64,000 bases of DNA from Parabacteroides sp. PM6-13. Lineage in GTDB: Bacteria > Bacteroidota > Bacteroidia > Bacteroidales > Tannerellaceae. Under the pieces are notes generated by a model that did no database searches, was not told where the DNA came from, and saw nothing but the letters and a program-made list of their open reading frames with translations. The translations under genes and the position numbers were made by a program. Location: NCBI RefSeq assembly GCF_029892605.1, contig NZ_JARXWF010000012.1, positions 1 through 64,000 of the forward strand, given 5' to 3'. Position 1 is the first letter of the stretch. Each line of letters opens with the position of its first letter. Below, piece after piece: positions 17,597 through 26,412 of this stretch.

Positions 17597-18994
17597 TTAA
17601 TAGGCATTCTTTTCACCTGTAAACATATTGACAATAGTCACGACAATAATCTTAAGATCGAGGAAGAAGGACCAGTTTTCGATATACCAAACATCACGTT
17701 TCACACGGCCTTCCATCTGTTCTAAGGTCCGGGTCTCTCCTCGGTAACCAGTCACCTGTGCCCATCCCGTCACACCGGGTTTCACCAAATGGCGCACCAT
17801 GTATTTATCGATAATAGCGGAATATTGCTCCGTATGCTTGAGCATGTGAGGACGCGGTCCCACGACCGACATATGCCCGGCCAATACGTTCATAAACTGT
17901 GGGAACTCATCGATATTGGTTCGCCGAAGGAAATCCCCGATCTTCGTCTTTCGCGGATCATCTTTCTGTGCCTGCTGGGTATCGGCCTCCTCATTCACCC
18001 GCATGGTGCGAAACTTATAGCAGAAAAATTCTTCACCATAAATGCCCGTTCGCTTTTGTCTGAACAGAATAGGACCGGGCGAACTCAATTTAATCAGTAT
18101 CCCAATCACAAGATACATAAGAGGGAATACCGTTATCAACACCCCCAAAGAAAAGGCAATATCAAAAGCTCGCTTAAGCAAGCGGTTATAGGCCGACTGC
18201 AACGGCTCGCGACGAATGGTCAACAAAGGCACCGTATCCATCATCTCCATCAATAGGCTCTTCTTCACGATCCGGTAGAATTCGGGAACGATATAGAAAC
18301 GGATCATATTCTTTTCCGCGAAATTCAGCATCCGAAGCATCTTCTGATCCTGCGTTCCGGGGAGCGTACAATAAATCTCATCCACACTATGCTGCTGACA
18401 ATAGCTCTCCACCTCATGCGTCATACCCAGGTAATTGGGCAACACATCTTTCAATGCCAGGTTGTCATCAAAAAAGCCCAACACATGGAACCCATAGGAC
18501 AGATCGTCCTTCATCACCCGGTATAACTCCATTCCGTTCTTTCCCGCGCCCACGATCACAACCGCTTTAAAATTATACCCCTTACGACGATATATCTTCA
18601 ATGAGATACGAACAATGACACGCCAAAACGAGAAAAAGACAACCAGGCAGATATAGTAGAGCAGCAAAAATGTCGCGAGCTGATCTCCTATATTCAAGAA
18701 CATAAGACAGGTAGCAAAAAGAATAATAAAAAAGGTAACCAACAAAAAAGCCCGCTGCACGATCTTCTCAAGGAAGATCACCGAAGCATGAAGCTGAATC
18801 GGCACAAAATAGACCGAGAAGAAGTAGCAGAAATTAAGGAGTAAGACCGCTTCGCGCAAATGAAGATTAAGGGCATGCGTATAGCCTTCTCCCATCAGGT
18901 AATAGACGGCAAAAAACAAGATATTGACAACCAACAGGTCACCAATACCAATGAACCATTGAATAAGATTACCCCTTTTCTTGTTAGACTCCAT
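17597..18994 (-). CDS. Undecaprenyl-phosphate glucose phosphotransferase (WcaJ-like)
   Basis: The 465-aa membrane enzyme would start a surface polysaccharide by transferring a hexose-1-phosphate to undecaprenyl phosphate. It has about four N-terminal transmembrane helices (residues 12-130), a Rossmann-like middle domain with VVIVGAGKNGMELYRV, and a C-terminal bacterial sugar transferase domain from about residue 265: FDIAFSLGVLITVFPLMYLV, FRQKRTGIYGEEFFCYKFRT, and GHMSVVGPRPHM. No polysaccharide gene cluster surrounds it apart from rfbA at 20565, so it may serve several loci. Its promoter lies at 19012-19042. Confidence 0.9.
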   Translation of the reverse strand: MESNKKRGNLIQWFIGIGDLLVVNILFFAVYYLMGEGYTHALNLHLREAVLLLNFCYFFSVYFVPIQLHASVIFLEKIVQRAFLLVTFFIILFATCLMFLNIGDQLATFLLLYYICLVVFFSFWRVIVRISLKIYRRKGYNFKAVVIVGAGKNGMELYRVMKDDLSYGFHVLGFFDDNLALKDVLPNYLGMTHEVESYCQQHSVDEIYCTLPGTQDQKMLRMLNFAEKNMIRFYIVPEFYRIVKKSLLMEMMDTVPLLTIRREPLQSAYNRLLKRAFDIAFSLGVLITVFPLMYLVIGILIKLSSPGPILFRQKRTGIYGEEFFCYKFRTMRVNEEADTQQAQKDDPRKTKIGDFLRRTNIDEFPQFMNVLAGHMSVVGPRPHMLKHTEQYSAIIDKYMVRHLVKPGVTGWAQVTGYRGETRTLEQMEGRVKRDVWYIENWSFFLDLKIIVVTIVNMFTGEKNAY

Positions 18995-19011
18995 TGCGTT
19001 TTAAAAACGTA

Positions 19012-19042
19012 CAAAAATAAGGAAATATTTCAACCCACCAAA
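19012..19042 (-). promoter_or_regulatory. Promoter of the WcaJ-like gene
   Basis: On the minus strand TTTG (19042-19039) and TATTTTTG (19019-19012) are 19 bases apart. The promoter abuts the terminator of the upstream ompA-type gene, so the two genes are separate units. Confidence 0.65.
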
Positions 19043-19045
19043 AAG

Positions 19046-19079
19046 AAAAAGAGCCATCCCGAAGGACGGCTCTTTTTTT
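19046..19079 (-). terminator. Terminator of the OmpA-family gene
   Basis: A 10-bp stem with one mismatch (AGAGCCATCC / GGACGGCTCT) around CGAA is followed on the minus strand by a T-rich run. It lies 20 bases after the OmpA-type stop codon. Confidence 0.8.
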
Positions 19080-19099
19080 GAAATATAAAAGCTGTTTTA

Positions 19100-20239
19100 T
19101 TAGTCGTTAGCACGCATAATAACAACACGGTTCCAGTTGTTAATGTCATACGGTTGTTCGTCTGAACCTCTCCATTCGATAGAGATCTGGTTAGAAGAAA
19201 TACCATATTTGTCAACCAATTGTTTTGCAACCGCTCTTGCACGTTTTTCTGACAACTGTTTGTTGTAGTTAGAAGAACCTGTCTTCACGTCAGCGTAACC
19301 GATCACCTTAATAGGTGTATTGTTTTCTTTCATGAATTCAGCAGTATTGAAGATGTTGATCTCCTGGTTCTTGTCGATCACATAGCTGTCAAGACGGAAG
19401 AATACTACATTGTCAATTGTATTGTTTTTAACAACGGTAGCTACTGGTTCCGGGCAATCCGGGCAAGAAACCGGACGTTTGCTCAATTCGTCATTAGCAG
19501 CACGCAACGAGTTGATCTGGTTGTTCAGGTCGTTCAACAGAGCGTAATCCATCGGTTCGATCACTTCGAAATCAGTTTTACCCAATTTGAATGTCAGACC
19601 AGCAGTAGCTGTAACGATTCCATCAGAAAGGTGTCCCATAAACTGACGGTTGAAATATTCATTCATCAAAGAACCTTGTACTTCCACGTTCAAATCAACA
19701 CGTTTGCTCAAACGGAAAGCTGTCAAGATACCAGCATTCAATGTAGGAGTTTCAGAACGAGGGAATCCCTGGTTTTTGAAACGCTGTGCATAACCCATAC
19801 CTAACCAAGGGATCAAACGGAACACTTTCGCTTCGTTATAAGGAGCCCAAAGATTGGTTACATCCCACATAATGTCTGCGTGAGCACCAACATATCTGTT
19901 GTGTTGCATAAACTCACCGTTCTGGCCGATAAATCCGTGGATCGCGCCACCATTCACCTGTACGCGAGCTCCCAAGATCGGGCTAAACCATTTACCTACA
20001 CCTAACTGAAGTGCCAGACTTGGACGATCTGCAAAATCAGCGTTTTTCGTTTCGTCAGCGATCAGGATGCTTGCACCACCACCAACAGAAATAAACCAGT
20101 TGTCACCTGCTTTATTCTTTTTAAAATTAGTCTTGTATCCAGCCTCATTGCTAAAACCTACCTGAGGTTTGTATTCCTGAGCCGTCGCTGAGATAACAAA
20201 TACTGACAACAATGCTAAAAGTAAAACTTTAGTCTTCAT
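19100..20239 (-). CDS. OmpA-family outer membrane protein
   Basis: From the ATG at 20239 (MKTKVLLLALLSVFVISATAQ) the protein has a signal peptide cut near TAQ and is 379 aa. Residues about 30-225 form a beta-barrel like the N-terminal domain of OmpA/OprF proteins. A short Cys-containing linker (SCPDCPEP) leads to a peptidoglycan-binding OmpA domain with VVFFRLDSYVIDKNQ, IKVIGYADVKTGSSNYNKQL and SEKRARAVAKQL. It anchors the outer membrane to the cell wall and is probably abundant. An ATG three codons upstream is an alternative start. Confidence 0.9.
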   Translation of the reverse strand: MKTKVLLLALLSVFVISATAQEYKPQVGFSNEAGYKTNFKKNKAGDNWFISVGGGASILIADETKNADFADRPSLALQLGVGKWFSPILGARVQVNGGAIHGFIGQNGEFMQHNRYVGAHADIMWDVTNLWAPYNEAKVFRLIPWLGMGYAQRFKNQGFPRSETPTLNAGILTAFRLSKRVDLNVEVQGSLMNEYFNRQFMGHLSDGIVTATAGLTFKLGKTDFEVIEPMDYALLNDLNNQINSLRAANDELSKRPVSCPDCPEPVATVVKNNTIDNVVFFRLDSYVIDKNQEINIFNTAEFMKENNTPIKVIGYADVKTGSSNYNKQLSEKRARAVAKQLVDKYGISSNQISIEWRGSDEQPYDINNWNRVVIMRAND

Positions 20240-20311
20240 ATTAATCAACTTTTAAATTAAACAATCATTTTTTATCTTTACATCTCTAAACAAAACATCT
20301 GAATTGCGCAA

Positions 20312-20342
20312 CAAAATTAACGCTTTTTGATTTTATAACAAG
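20312..20342 (-). promoter_or_regulatory. Promoter and long upstream region of the OmpA-family gene
   Basis: On the minus strand CTTG (20342-20339) and TAATTTTG (20319-20312) are 19 bases apart, leaving a 5' leader of roughly 65 bases. The rest of the 325-base gap (20240-20564) is AT-rich; it contains a small hairpin GGGGA / TCCCC at 20372-20386 and no further gene. Confidence 0.55.
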
Positions 20343-20564
20343 GTCTACTCCCGATTTGTTTCAAATAGTTCGGGGATTTATTCCCCAGATCGCACAAAAA
20401 GAGATTGTTTTTTAGTTATTTTAACGCTCTCCGTTTACACCTTGCTCTATCAAGTCTTTCAATAATAACCAGATTCGCGGCTCAAAAGTTCACGCAAGGT
20501 TGAAACAGTTGCTATGATTCGCTCTTTTTCTTGTCGATTTATGATCTTATCCTGTTGTTTAACT

Positions 20565-21437
20565 TCATTTTAACAATTGTAATAAATATTGCCCGTATTG
20601 GTTTTTCTGGAGCATACGTCCCATCTTTTTCAAGCGAGCGGCATCTATCCAGCCTTGGTTAAAAGCAATTTCTTCCAAACAAGCAATTTTCAATCCCTGT
20701 CGCTTTTCTACTACCTCTACAAAGGTGGCGGCTTCCGACAAAGAATCATGAGTTCCGGTATCCAACCAGGTGAAACCACGCCCTAAAAGCTGTACACCCA
20801 ATTTCTTTTCAGCGAGATAGAGCTGATTCACGGTCGTGATCTCCAGCTCGCCTCGTTCGGAGGGTTTGATCTGCTTGGCCACTTCTACCACCGAGTTCGG
20901 ATAAAAGTACAGACCCACCACGGCATAATTCGATTTTGGTTCTTTCGGCTTCTCTTCCAGGCTCAAGACATTCCCTGCCTCGTCAAACTCCGCTACTCCA
21001 TAGCGCTCCGGATCATTCACATAATAGCCGAACACGGTTGCTTTGTCGTTTTCTTCCGCAGCGCGGACAGCTTCCCGCAACATCCCCGTAAAACGCTGCC
21101 CATAAAAGATATTATCACCCAACACCAGGCAGACACTATCAGTCCCTATAAAATCAGCACCGATAATAAACGCCTGCGCCAGTCCATCCGGAGAGGGTTG
21201 TTCAGCATACTGAAAACAAACGCCGAAATCGGAGCCATCTCCCAAAAGGCGTTGGAACCCGGGCAAATCCTGCGGCGTGGAGATAATAAGGATATCCCGT
21301 ATGCCCGCCAGCATCAAGACCGACAACGGATAATAGATCATTGGCTTATCATAGATAGGCAACAACTGCTTCGATACACCTTTAGTAATTGGATATAAAC
21401 GGGTACCCGATCCACCGGCTAAAACAATACCTTTCAT
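20565..21437 (-). CDS. rfbA: Glucose-1-phosphate thymidylyltransferase
   Basis: The 290-aa enzyme makes dTDP-glucose from glucose-1-phosphate and dTTP, the first step to dTDP-rhamnose and related sugars. It has the nucleotidyltransferase signature [13 protein letters not shown] followed by [20 protein letters not shown], and [26 protein letters not shown] and [14 protein letters not shown]. Length is typical. The other rfb genes are not present. A -7 box TATATTTG lies at 21471-21478 on the minus strand. Confidence 0.95.
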   Translation of the reverse strand: MKGIVLAGGSGTRLYPITKGVSKQLLPIYDKPMIYYPLSVLMLAGIRDILIISTPQDLPGFQRLLGDGSDFGVCFQYAEQPSPDGLAQAFIIGADFIGTDSVCLVLGDNIFYGQRFTGMLREAVRAAEENDKATVFGYYVNDPERYGVAEFDEAGNVLSLEEKPKEPKSNYAVVGLYFYPNSVVEVAKQIKPSERGELEITTVNQLYLAEKKLGVQLLGRGFTWLDTGTHDSLSEAATFVEVVEKRQGLKIACLEEIAFNQGWIDAARLKKMGRMLQKNQYGQYLLQLLK

Positions 21438-21503
21438 TATTCTATTTGTTTAGGTTTCTTCTATATGGGGCAAATATAGATAAAATTACCGATCCTCCTC
21501 TTT

Positions 21504-22208
21504 TTATTCAAAAGATAGATAAGGTTCCATACGTTTCCGATCGTTTTCCGTAAACTCTTCCAATAGTTCCAGGTTATTCCACCCGGTCAGTCGCCCTTTC
21601 CGGTGAACCAATTGATTGATCACCCGTGCCTGCGGGTAATCAATATAGGGATGGCGCAACAGCGAATCCAGCGGCAGGACATTAACAGGCAGTTTCCGCA
21701 CTCTCTCCGGATTCACGCAAAACCAGTCTTTCAACGCTTCATACCGTTCCGCGTCTATCCCGTAGACCTCACCCAGCTGGTCTACACTATAAAAACCACC
21801 CAACAGATTGCGATAACGAACGATACGATTAGCAAACACACTCCCAATTCCCGGCACCCGCTTCAGAATGGTCGTATCGGCCGTATTCAGTTCAACCACC
21901 GTACCCACCGGATATTTATTTGTCCGATAAGTGTTTTCCGGCATCTTCCTCTCCGGAGCGGAGCGTGAAGAGGTCTTTTCAGCACGTTCCGTCGGCAGCT
22001 CCTTTGCGGGAGGAATCGTCGTTTCGTATGGCGGGAGTTGCGGAGCGTTGGGCGAATAGATGGTAATCGGATAAAAGGCCGTTTCCCTTCCGCCCCTATC
22101 ACGTCCGCGAATCAATTGAATCAAGAGGGAGAGGGAGATGATAAATAACAACAGGCCAATAGCCAGCCGTTCCCCCTTTGAGAAATAGAAAAAGTCTTTC
22201 CAGCTCAT
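21504..22208 (-). CDS. Membrane-anchored helix-hairpin-helix protein (ComEA-like)
   Basis: The 234-aa protein has one N-terminal membrane helix (GERLAIGLLLFIISLSLLIQ), a proline-rich linker, and a ComEA-type helix-hairpin-helix region starting VVELNTADTTILKRVPGIG and continuing ANRIVRYRNLLGGF. A second, weaker repeat lies near the C-terminus (HPYIDYPQARVINQLVHRKG). Such domains bind DNA without sequence specificity; the anchored form suggests a role in DNA uptake or envelope-linked DNA binding. A -7 box TATATTTG is at 22230-22237 on the minus strand. Confidence 0.85.
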   Translation of the reverse strand: MSWKDFFYFSKGERLAIGLLLFIISLSLLIQLIRGRDRGGRETAFYPITIYSPNAPQLPPYETTIPPAKELPTERAEKTSSRSAPERKMPENTYRTNKYPVGTVVELNTADTTILKRVPGIGSVFANRIVRYRNLLGGFYSVDQLGEVYGIDAERYEALKDWFCVNPERVRKLPVNVLPLDSLLRHPYIDYPQARVINQLVHRKGRLTGWNNLELLEEFTENDRKRMEPYLSFE

Positions 22209-22278
22209 AGTCGTAGGTATTGGTTTTCACAAATATAACAAAAAACCTTTACTACGAATGGAATCAGACTATCTATAA

Positions 22279-23403
22279 TTAGAATTTCTCCCTTGTTAAA
22301 GTCCAGAAGTTGCGAGCATTGGTCTCCTCATTAGGATTCTCTTTCAAGAAGTTATCACACCAGAGAATAAAATCACAGAGTCCCAAGGACAATGAGCGGA
22401 GCATATAGGGTGAATTGCCTACTTGAGGCAAATACTTTTCAAGACTAATACTATCTTCCCCCTTTTTTGTTGAAGTATGAACGGCTCCTCCGGTTTGAAA
22501 CACCGCTGCCTGTAACCAACCGGCAAGCTGTCGCGGCAATAAGGGTGAATTCGTATTACGCTTCACTTCTCCCCAAAAGCTACGCTCACCTCCTTCCACT
22601 TTCTCAAGATTTTCCGGTTGTTTAGATCCAAGAAAGAGGCTGCTCCAAGACAGATTAACGGAATCTTTCTTGTTTTTTGCAACAATATTTGGAGGCAATA
22701 CTCCTTTAGAAACCAAAAGACGGAATATATGCTCAAGTGCCTTGCGTAACTCTACATATCTGCGATTATAATCGTCATTGGACGTACCTTGAAAGTGGAT
22801 GGGTTCAAGCAAGAGCATCAGACTACCTCCTACCTCTGTCGTTAATGTCGCTAATTCAAGATTATCCAAAGATTTAAACACATCGGCATACAAGTTTTTC
22901 TCTATTTGAAGATCGTGGTCATAACGTATCACTTGCGTTCTAATTCGGTGAAATAAGAAACGGCGTTCGTGTTCCTCCTTATTTCCCAATATAACCTTTC
23001 CATTTTTAGAATAGAAACGGCGATTAACAAGCTTTTCCCAATCAGCATCCCAATCATTCACATCCGGGATAAGATCTCGAATATCATCTTCGCCTTGACC
23101 AGAAAGAACATACCACGGCAGAACACGACCTTTACGGTTTGCAAGAGATTGAATTCTCGGGAATACGTGGCTGAGAAACTTTTCGGCCTTGTCTGCATCA
23201 TTTTTGCGATAACGACATTTGGCATCCAAAAGAATAGCATCCCAACGATCATAATCTCTTTCCAGCTCAGCTTCCGCATCCTCCCAACAAGGGAAAGGAT
23301 GAAGTTCGAGTTCTTCGAACATCTCTGCTTCACGAGGATAAGCTTCGGTTATTTTCGGATCATCTTCAACCCAGAGAACCTGAATATTTTCATATTTGCG
23401 CAT
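22279..23403 (-). CDS. Receiver-domain-like protein, third gene of the WYL/methylase-kinase operon
   Basis: The 374-aa protein begins like a response regulator: VLWVEDDP (E13, D14, D15) forms the acidic pocket, D60 in WDAILLDAK is the likely phosphoacceptor, and YVLSGQG around residue 102 supplies the switch Ser. After the receiver (about 1-140) comes a long C-terminal part without a DNA-binding domain I can identify; it is mostly helical. It starts 11 bases after the stop of the kinase-fusion gene, so the kinase part of that protein is its natural partner. The C-terminal region may be an effector or a binding module. Confidence 0.7.
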   Translation of the reverse strand: MRKYENIQVLWVEDDPKITEAYPREAEMFEELELHPFPCWEDAEAELERDYDRWDAILLDAKCRYRKNDADKAEKFLSHVFPRIQSLANRKGRVLPWYVLSGQGEDDIRDLIPDVNDWDADWEKLVNRRFYSKNGKVILGNKEEHERRFLFHRIRTQVIRYDHDLQIEKNLYADVFKSLDNLELATLTTEVGGSLMLLLEPIHFQGTSNDDYNRRYVELRKALEHIFRLLVSKGVLPPNIVAKNKKDSVNLSWSSLFLGSKQPENLEKVEGGERSFWGEVKRNTNSPLLPRQLAGWLQAAVFQTGGAVHTSTKKGEDSISLEKYLPQVGNSPYMLRSLSLGLCDFILWCDNFLKENPNEETNARNFWTLTREKF

Positions 23404-23414
23404 ATCTTTTAATA

Positions 23415-26375
23415 TTAAAGGGTAAACAAAGTATTTGTTTTCTCAAAAACAAGCTTATAAATCACCGGGAACTCCGCATCAGGTTGTGAAATCACTTCCA
23501 CCGAGCCGAGACCTTCCATTAATGCTTTTATTTCGAACCCGCCTTGACCAGAATGCAGAGTACCATCAGCAGCGTTCTCATGGAGAGCTGTTGTAAAACC
23601 GCTCATAAGAACATCTTCGCCCGAAACACCACTCTTAAAAGGTAAACCATTATTGGCTATCGTTATCACGATATTACCATCTTCAGCCTTCCAGTCAAAT
23701 TTGATTTCGTTATCCGACTTCTCTGCAGAGAAACCATGCGCCATGGCATTGGTTACGATGTTATTGAAGATGCGCTCTAATAGCCTTTTCGGTGCATAAA
23801 AGACAAATGCCGCATCTGTATGTTCAACACTCAATTCACCTGTCTCATCATCCCAGCAAGGATAATCCGTCTGATTATCATTACCAACATTCAACATTCT
23901 CACAGTCGGAGTAGCGTGTGTAGCGACGTAAGTATTAATAAATTCATAAGGATTTATAGCCACCTCTTCACCCCAATCCGCTTTCTCAAACCGAAGAGAT
24001 TCTACCTGACGTTGAAGAGTAGAAATAGCATAATCTATACTTCCCATCAGATCTTTAACAGAAATAGGATTGATACGTCCAACTGTATCCAACAGACTCA
24101 GGCTTCCTCCTTTCTTTTGCGCAAACAGATTCAACTGCTCCCAATTGGACGAGAGCGCAGAAAGAGTCTGAATCATAGCATGACGAGTACTTCCTATTTC
24201 GCGTTTCTGCTTATCAAGCGCCTCTTGAAGCTCATCTTCAAGGTCACTCATCTCCGATAATAGCACCTCAGTAACAACGCGCTCTCGCTCTTCTATATTC
24301 TCGTGGCGCGGCACAGACACCAAAGATAGATCGATTGTGCTGAGTCGGGGGATAATAGTCCCGGAAGCTTGTGCTTTTATTTGGTCAGCAACTAATTTCG
24401 TCGAAAGAAGAGCCGATAAATATTTGGCACTCACCTCTTTTTGAGGCTGAAGAACTTTAACAAAACCACTGGGAAAAGCAATTACATCAAAGAAATTTTC
24501 CATATAAGCGGTACGGATACAACCATTTACAAGAGCAATGAGAACCGCGTCACCCGCCACCTGCACATAATTTTTAGCCGGCACCCTCTTGCCGTCGTAT
24601 TGTTTTGTGGGGACATAAGGCTTACGATGCATTGCTTCGGGAATAGAGGCTCCCGTGATAAAATAGTCAGAAGACACCTCTTTCCCACGCAATAGCGGTA
24701 GTTCGACCGCAAGTTCAGAGAGCAGAATACCGTCTTTGGGTTTTTCCGTAAGATAGATCGAAGGCGTAAGATCCAAACCAATCAGTTCTGTATATGCGAC
24801 CAATACTCCAATAGCAGATTCATCGAAAGCACAACCCTGCTCATTAAAGTAAACAACTGCTTTTTCAAGATCCTTGAGAAATAGCTCAGAATCGAAAGAG
24901 GAAGTACGATAATCATTCGCAGAGATACGTGTATAATCGGAGGCATCCGCAAACAAAATATCTTCATTTGACTTGCCTTTAGTAAGAATGATCGCTGCCT
25001 GTTCTAAGGATGTGCCTACAAAGATGTTTGAAGGCAACTTTATCACGGTATTAACAGCACGTTCCTCTATGAGCTGTTTGCGAACAGTAAGGATAGAACG
25101 ATTTTTTGAAAAAAGAAAGCTCACTGGTACGATACAGACCAATTTACCATCTTCATCCAACTTAGCATAAAGCTGATTGATAATATCAGAGACCTCACGC
25201 CCTTTTTCTTTCGAAAAGCAGGGAGTCGTTATGATAGCTTTATACACCGTATCTGAAGCTATCTTTTCAAACGAATCACCGAGCATCACACAGCTACCTT
25301 TTGCCACAGAATTAGCAAACAGACGAATCTGGGCAAGCGCCCATAGCACCTCATCTATTTCCTCTCCTACAACCTGATTTGGAAGAGCAACAGTGTATGC
25401 TGCAACACCGGCAAAAGGATTGTAAACAGTGACATCTTCCGGAAAAGCAGCAAGAGTACAAAGGAATTCGATCACCTCTTTAGGTTGCAAGGAAGCGATT
25501 GTTGAATGAAGTGAAATTTCATGGGGAGTTACCACTAACGTGAATAACTCTGCAAGATGCTGTTCCAAAAAAGACAATTCGCTTTCTGTTAGCACTTCAC
25601 GATTGAATTCCTCCAGTTTGAGTACCTCTAAGACACGACGATTTACAGAGCCACCAGCGCAACGGCGGTATAACTCAGCAAGAAGAGGGATATTATTAGT
25701 CCGAAATAATCCATCAACACGCCCAAAGTCTGTGTATCGAGATACAATATCTGCTACATTATATTGAGAGGTTGACAGCTCTGCTATTTTAGCAGCTTGC
25801 TTTTTAGCAGCTTCGACAAGCTCTTCTTGGGCAGAAATAGACGGCAAGCTTATTTTTCCTGCATTCCGAATAATGTCTTCCGGATCTATATACATCGCTT
25901 TTCCATGGCCATCAGATCCGGCAAACATACCAACACTACTCCAATCCAGCCCTGTTTCATAGGCGTCAATATTATTGACAATTCTGCGCCAAGCACCAAA
26001 CTGACACATATAATACACGTATTCAGTATTGAGTACAGGAGCAAGATAGAAAGCCATAAAATAGCCTTGTTCACCTTTCTCAAAAGCACCTGGAATATAA
26101 ACCGGTTCTTCCATCGAGGCAAGAATAAATACCATTGAATTACCATGTGACGATATTACAAGGGCTGAAGAGGTGAGTTTACGCATTCCTTTTACGACTT
26201 CTCCTGATTTGAGTTGATTTGGATGCAGATAAATCGATTCCCAATTTTTCGCAAAATCATCTTCTGCAAAAACTTTTCCTCGGGTAGGTGTTTTTACCGT
26301 CTCTACAGGAGCAGAGAAAAGAACGTTTGCGAGATCAAAAGACTGAGTAGCGGAAAGTGTGTGTGTGTTGAGCAT
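23415..26375 (-). CDS. Fusion of N-6 DNA methylase-like, HsdS-like and histidine-kinase ATPase domains
   Basis: The 986-aa protein has a type I methylase-like region: residues about 270-500 include VTVYNPFAGVAAYTVALP (motif I, about 315-330), LDEDGKLVCIVPVSFLF and IKLPSNIFVGTSLEQAAIIL. Motif IV, NPPF/Y in active enzymes, reads TTPCF near residue 383. Residues about 590-720 resemble an HsdS target-recognition half (AKYLSALLSTKLVADQIKAQ then GTIIPRLSTIDLSLVSVP). A helical segment follows with a candidate H-box, RHAMIQTL (H732). The end is a GHKL ATPase: N-box IFNNIVTNAMAHGF (N872, N876), G1 ANNGLPF and G2 SGQGGFEIKALMEGLG. The combination suggests a DNA- or protein-sensing kinase built on a restriction scaffold. 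No HsdR is present. Confidence 0.75.
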   Translation of the reverse strand: MLNTHTLSATQSFDLANVLFSAPVETVKTPTRGKVFAEDDFAKNWESIYLHPNQLKSGEVVKGMRKLTSSALVISSHGNSMVFILASMEEPVYIPGAFEKGEQGYFMAFYLAPVLNTEYVYYMCQFGAWRRIVNNIDAYETGLDWSSVGMFAGSDGHGKAMYIDPEDIIRNAGKISLPSISAQEELVEAAKKQAAKIAELSTSQYNVADIVSRYTDFGRVDGLFRTNNIPLLAELYRRCAGGSVNRRVLEVLKLEEFNREVLTESELSFLEQHLAELFTLVVTPHEISLHSTIASLQPKEVIEFLCTLAAFPEDVTVYNPFAGVAAYTVALPNQVVGEEIDEVLWALAQIRLFANSVAKGSCVMLGDSFEKIASDTVYKAIITTPCFSKEKGREVSDIINQLYAKLDEDGKLVCIVPVSFLFSKNRSILTVRKQLIEERAVNTVIKLPSNIFVGTSLEQAAIILTKGKSNEDILFADASDYTRISANDYRTSSFDSELFLKDLEKAVVYFNEQGCAFDESAIGVLVAYTELIGLDLTPSIYLTEKPKDGILLSELAVELPLLRGKEVSSDYFITGASIPEAMHRKPYVPTKQYDGKRVPAKNYVQVAGDAVLIALVNGCIRTAYMENFFDVIAFPSGFVKVLQPQKEVSAKYLSALLSTKLVADQIKAQASGTIIPRLSTIDLSLVSVPRHENIEERERVVTEVLLSEMSDLEDELQEALDKQKREIGSTRHAMIQTLSALSSNWEQLNLFAQKKGGSLSLLDTVGRINPISVKDLMGSIDYAISTLQRQVESLRFEKADWGEEVAINPYEFINTYVATHATPTVRMLNVGNDNQTDYPCWDDETGELSVEHTDAAFVFYAPKRLLERIFNNIVTNAMAHGFSAEKSDNEIKFDWKAEDGNIVITIANNGLPFKSGVSGEDVLMSGFTTALHENAADGTLHSGQGGFEIKALMEGLGSVEVISQPDAEFPVIYKLVFEKTNTLFTL

Positions 26376-26412
26376 AAGCTTACGTTTTTTGTTTTATTTT
26401 GATACCGCAAAT

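Noticed and set aside
23415-26375. Classical type I restriction-modification system
   Set aside because: There is no HsdR endonuclease and no separate HsdS gene, motif IV is degenerate and a kinase ATPase is fused at the end.
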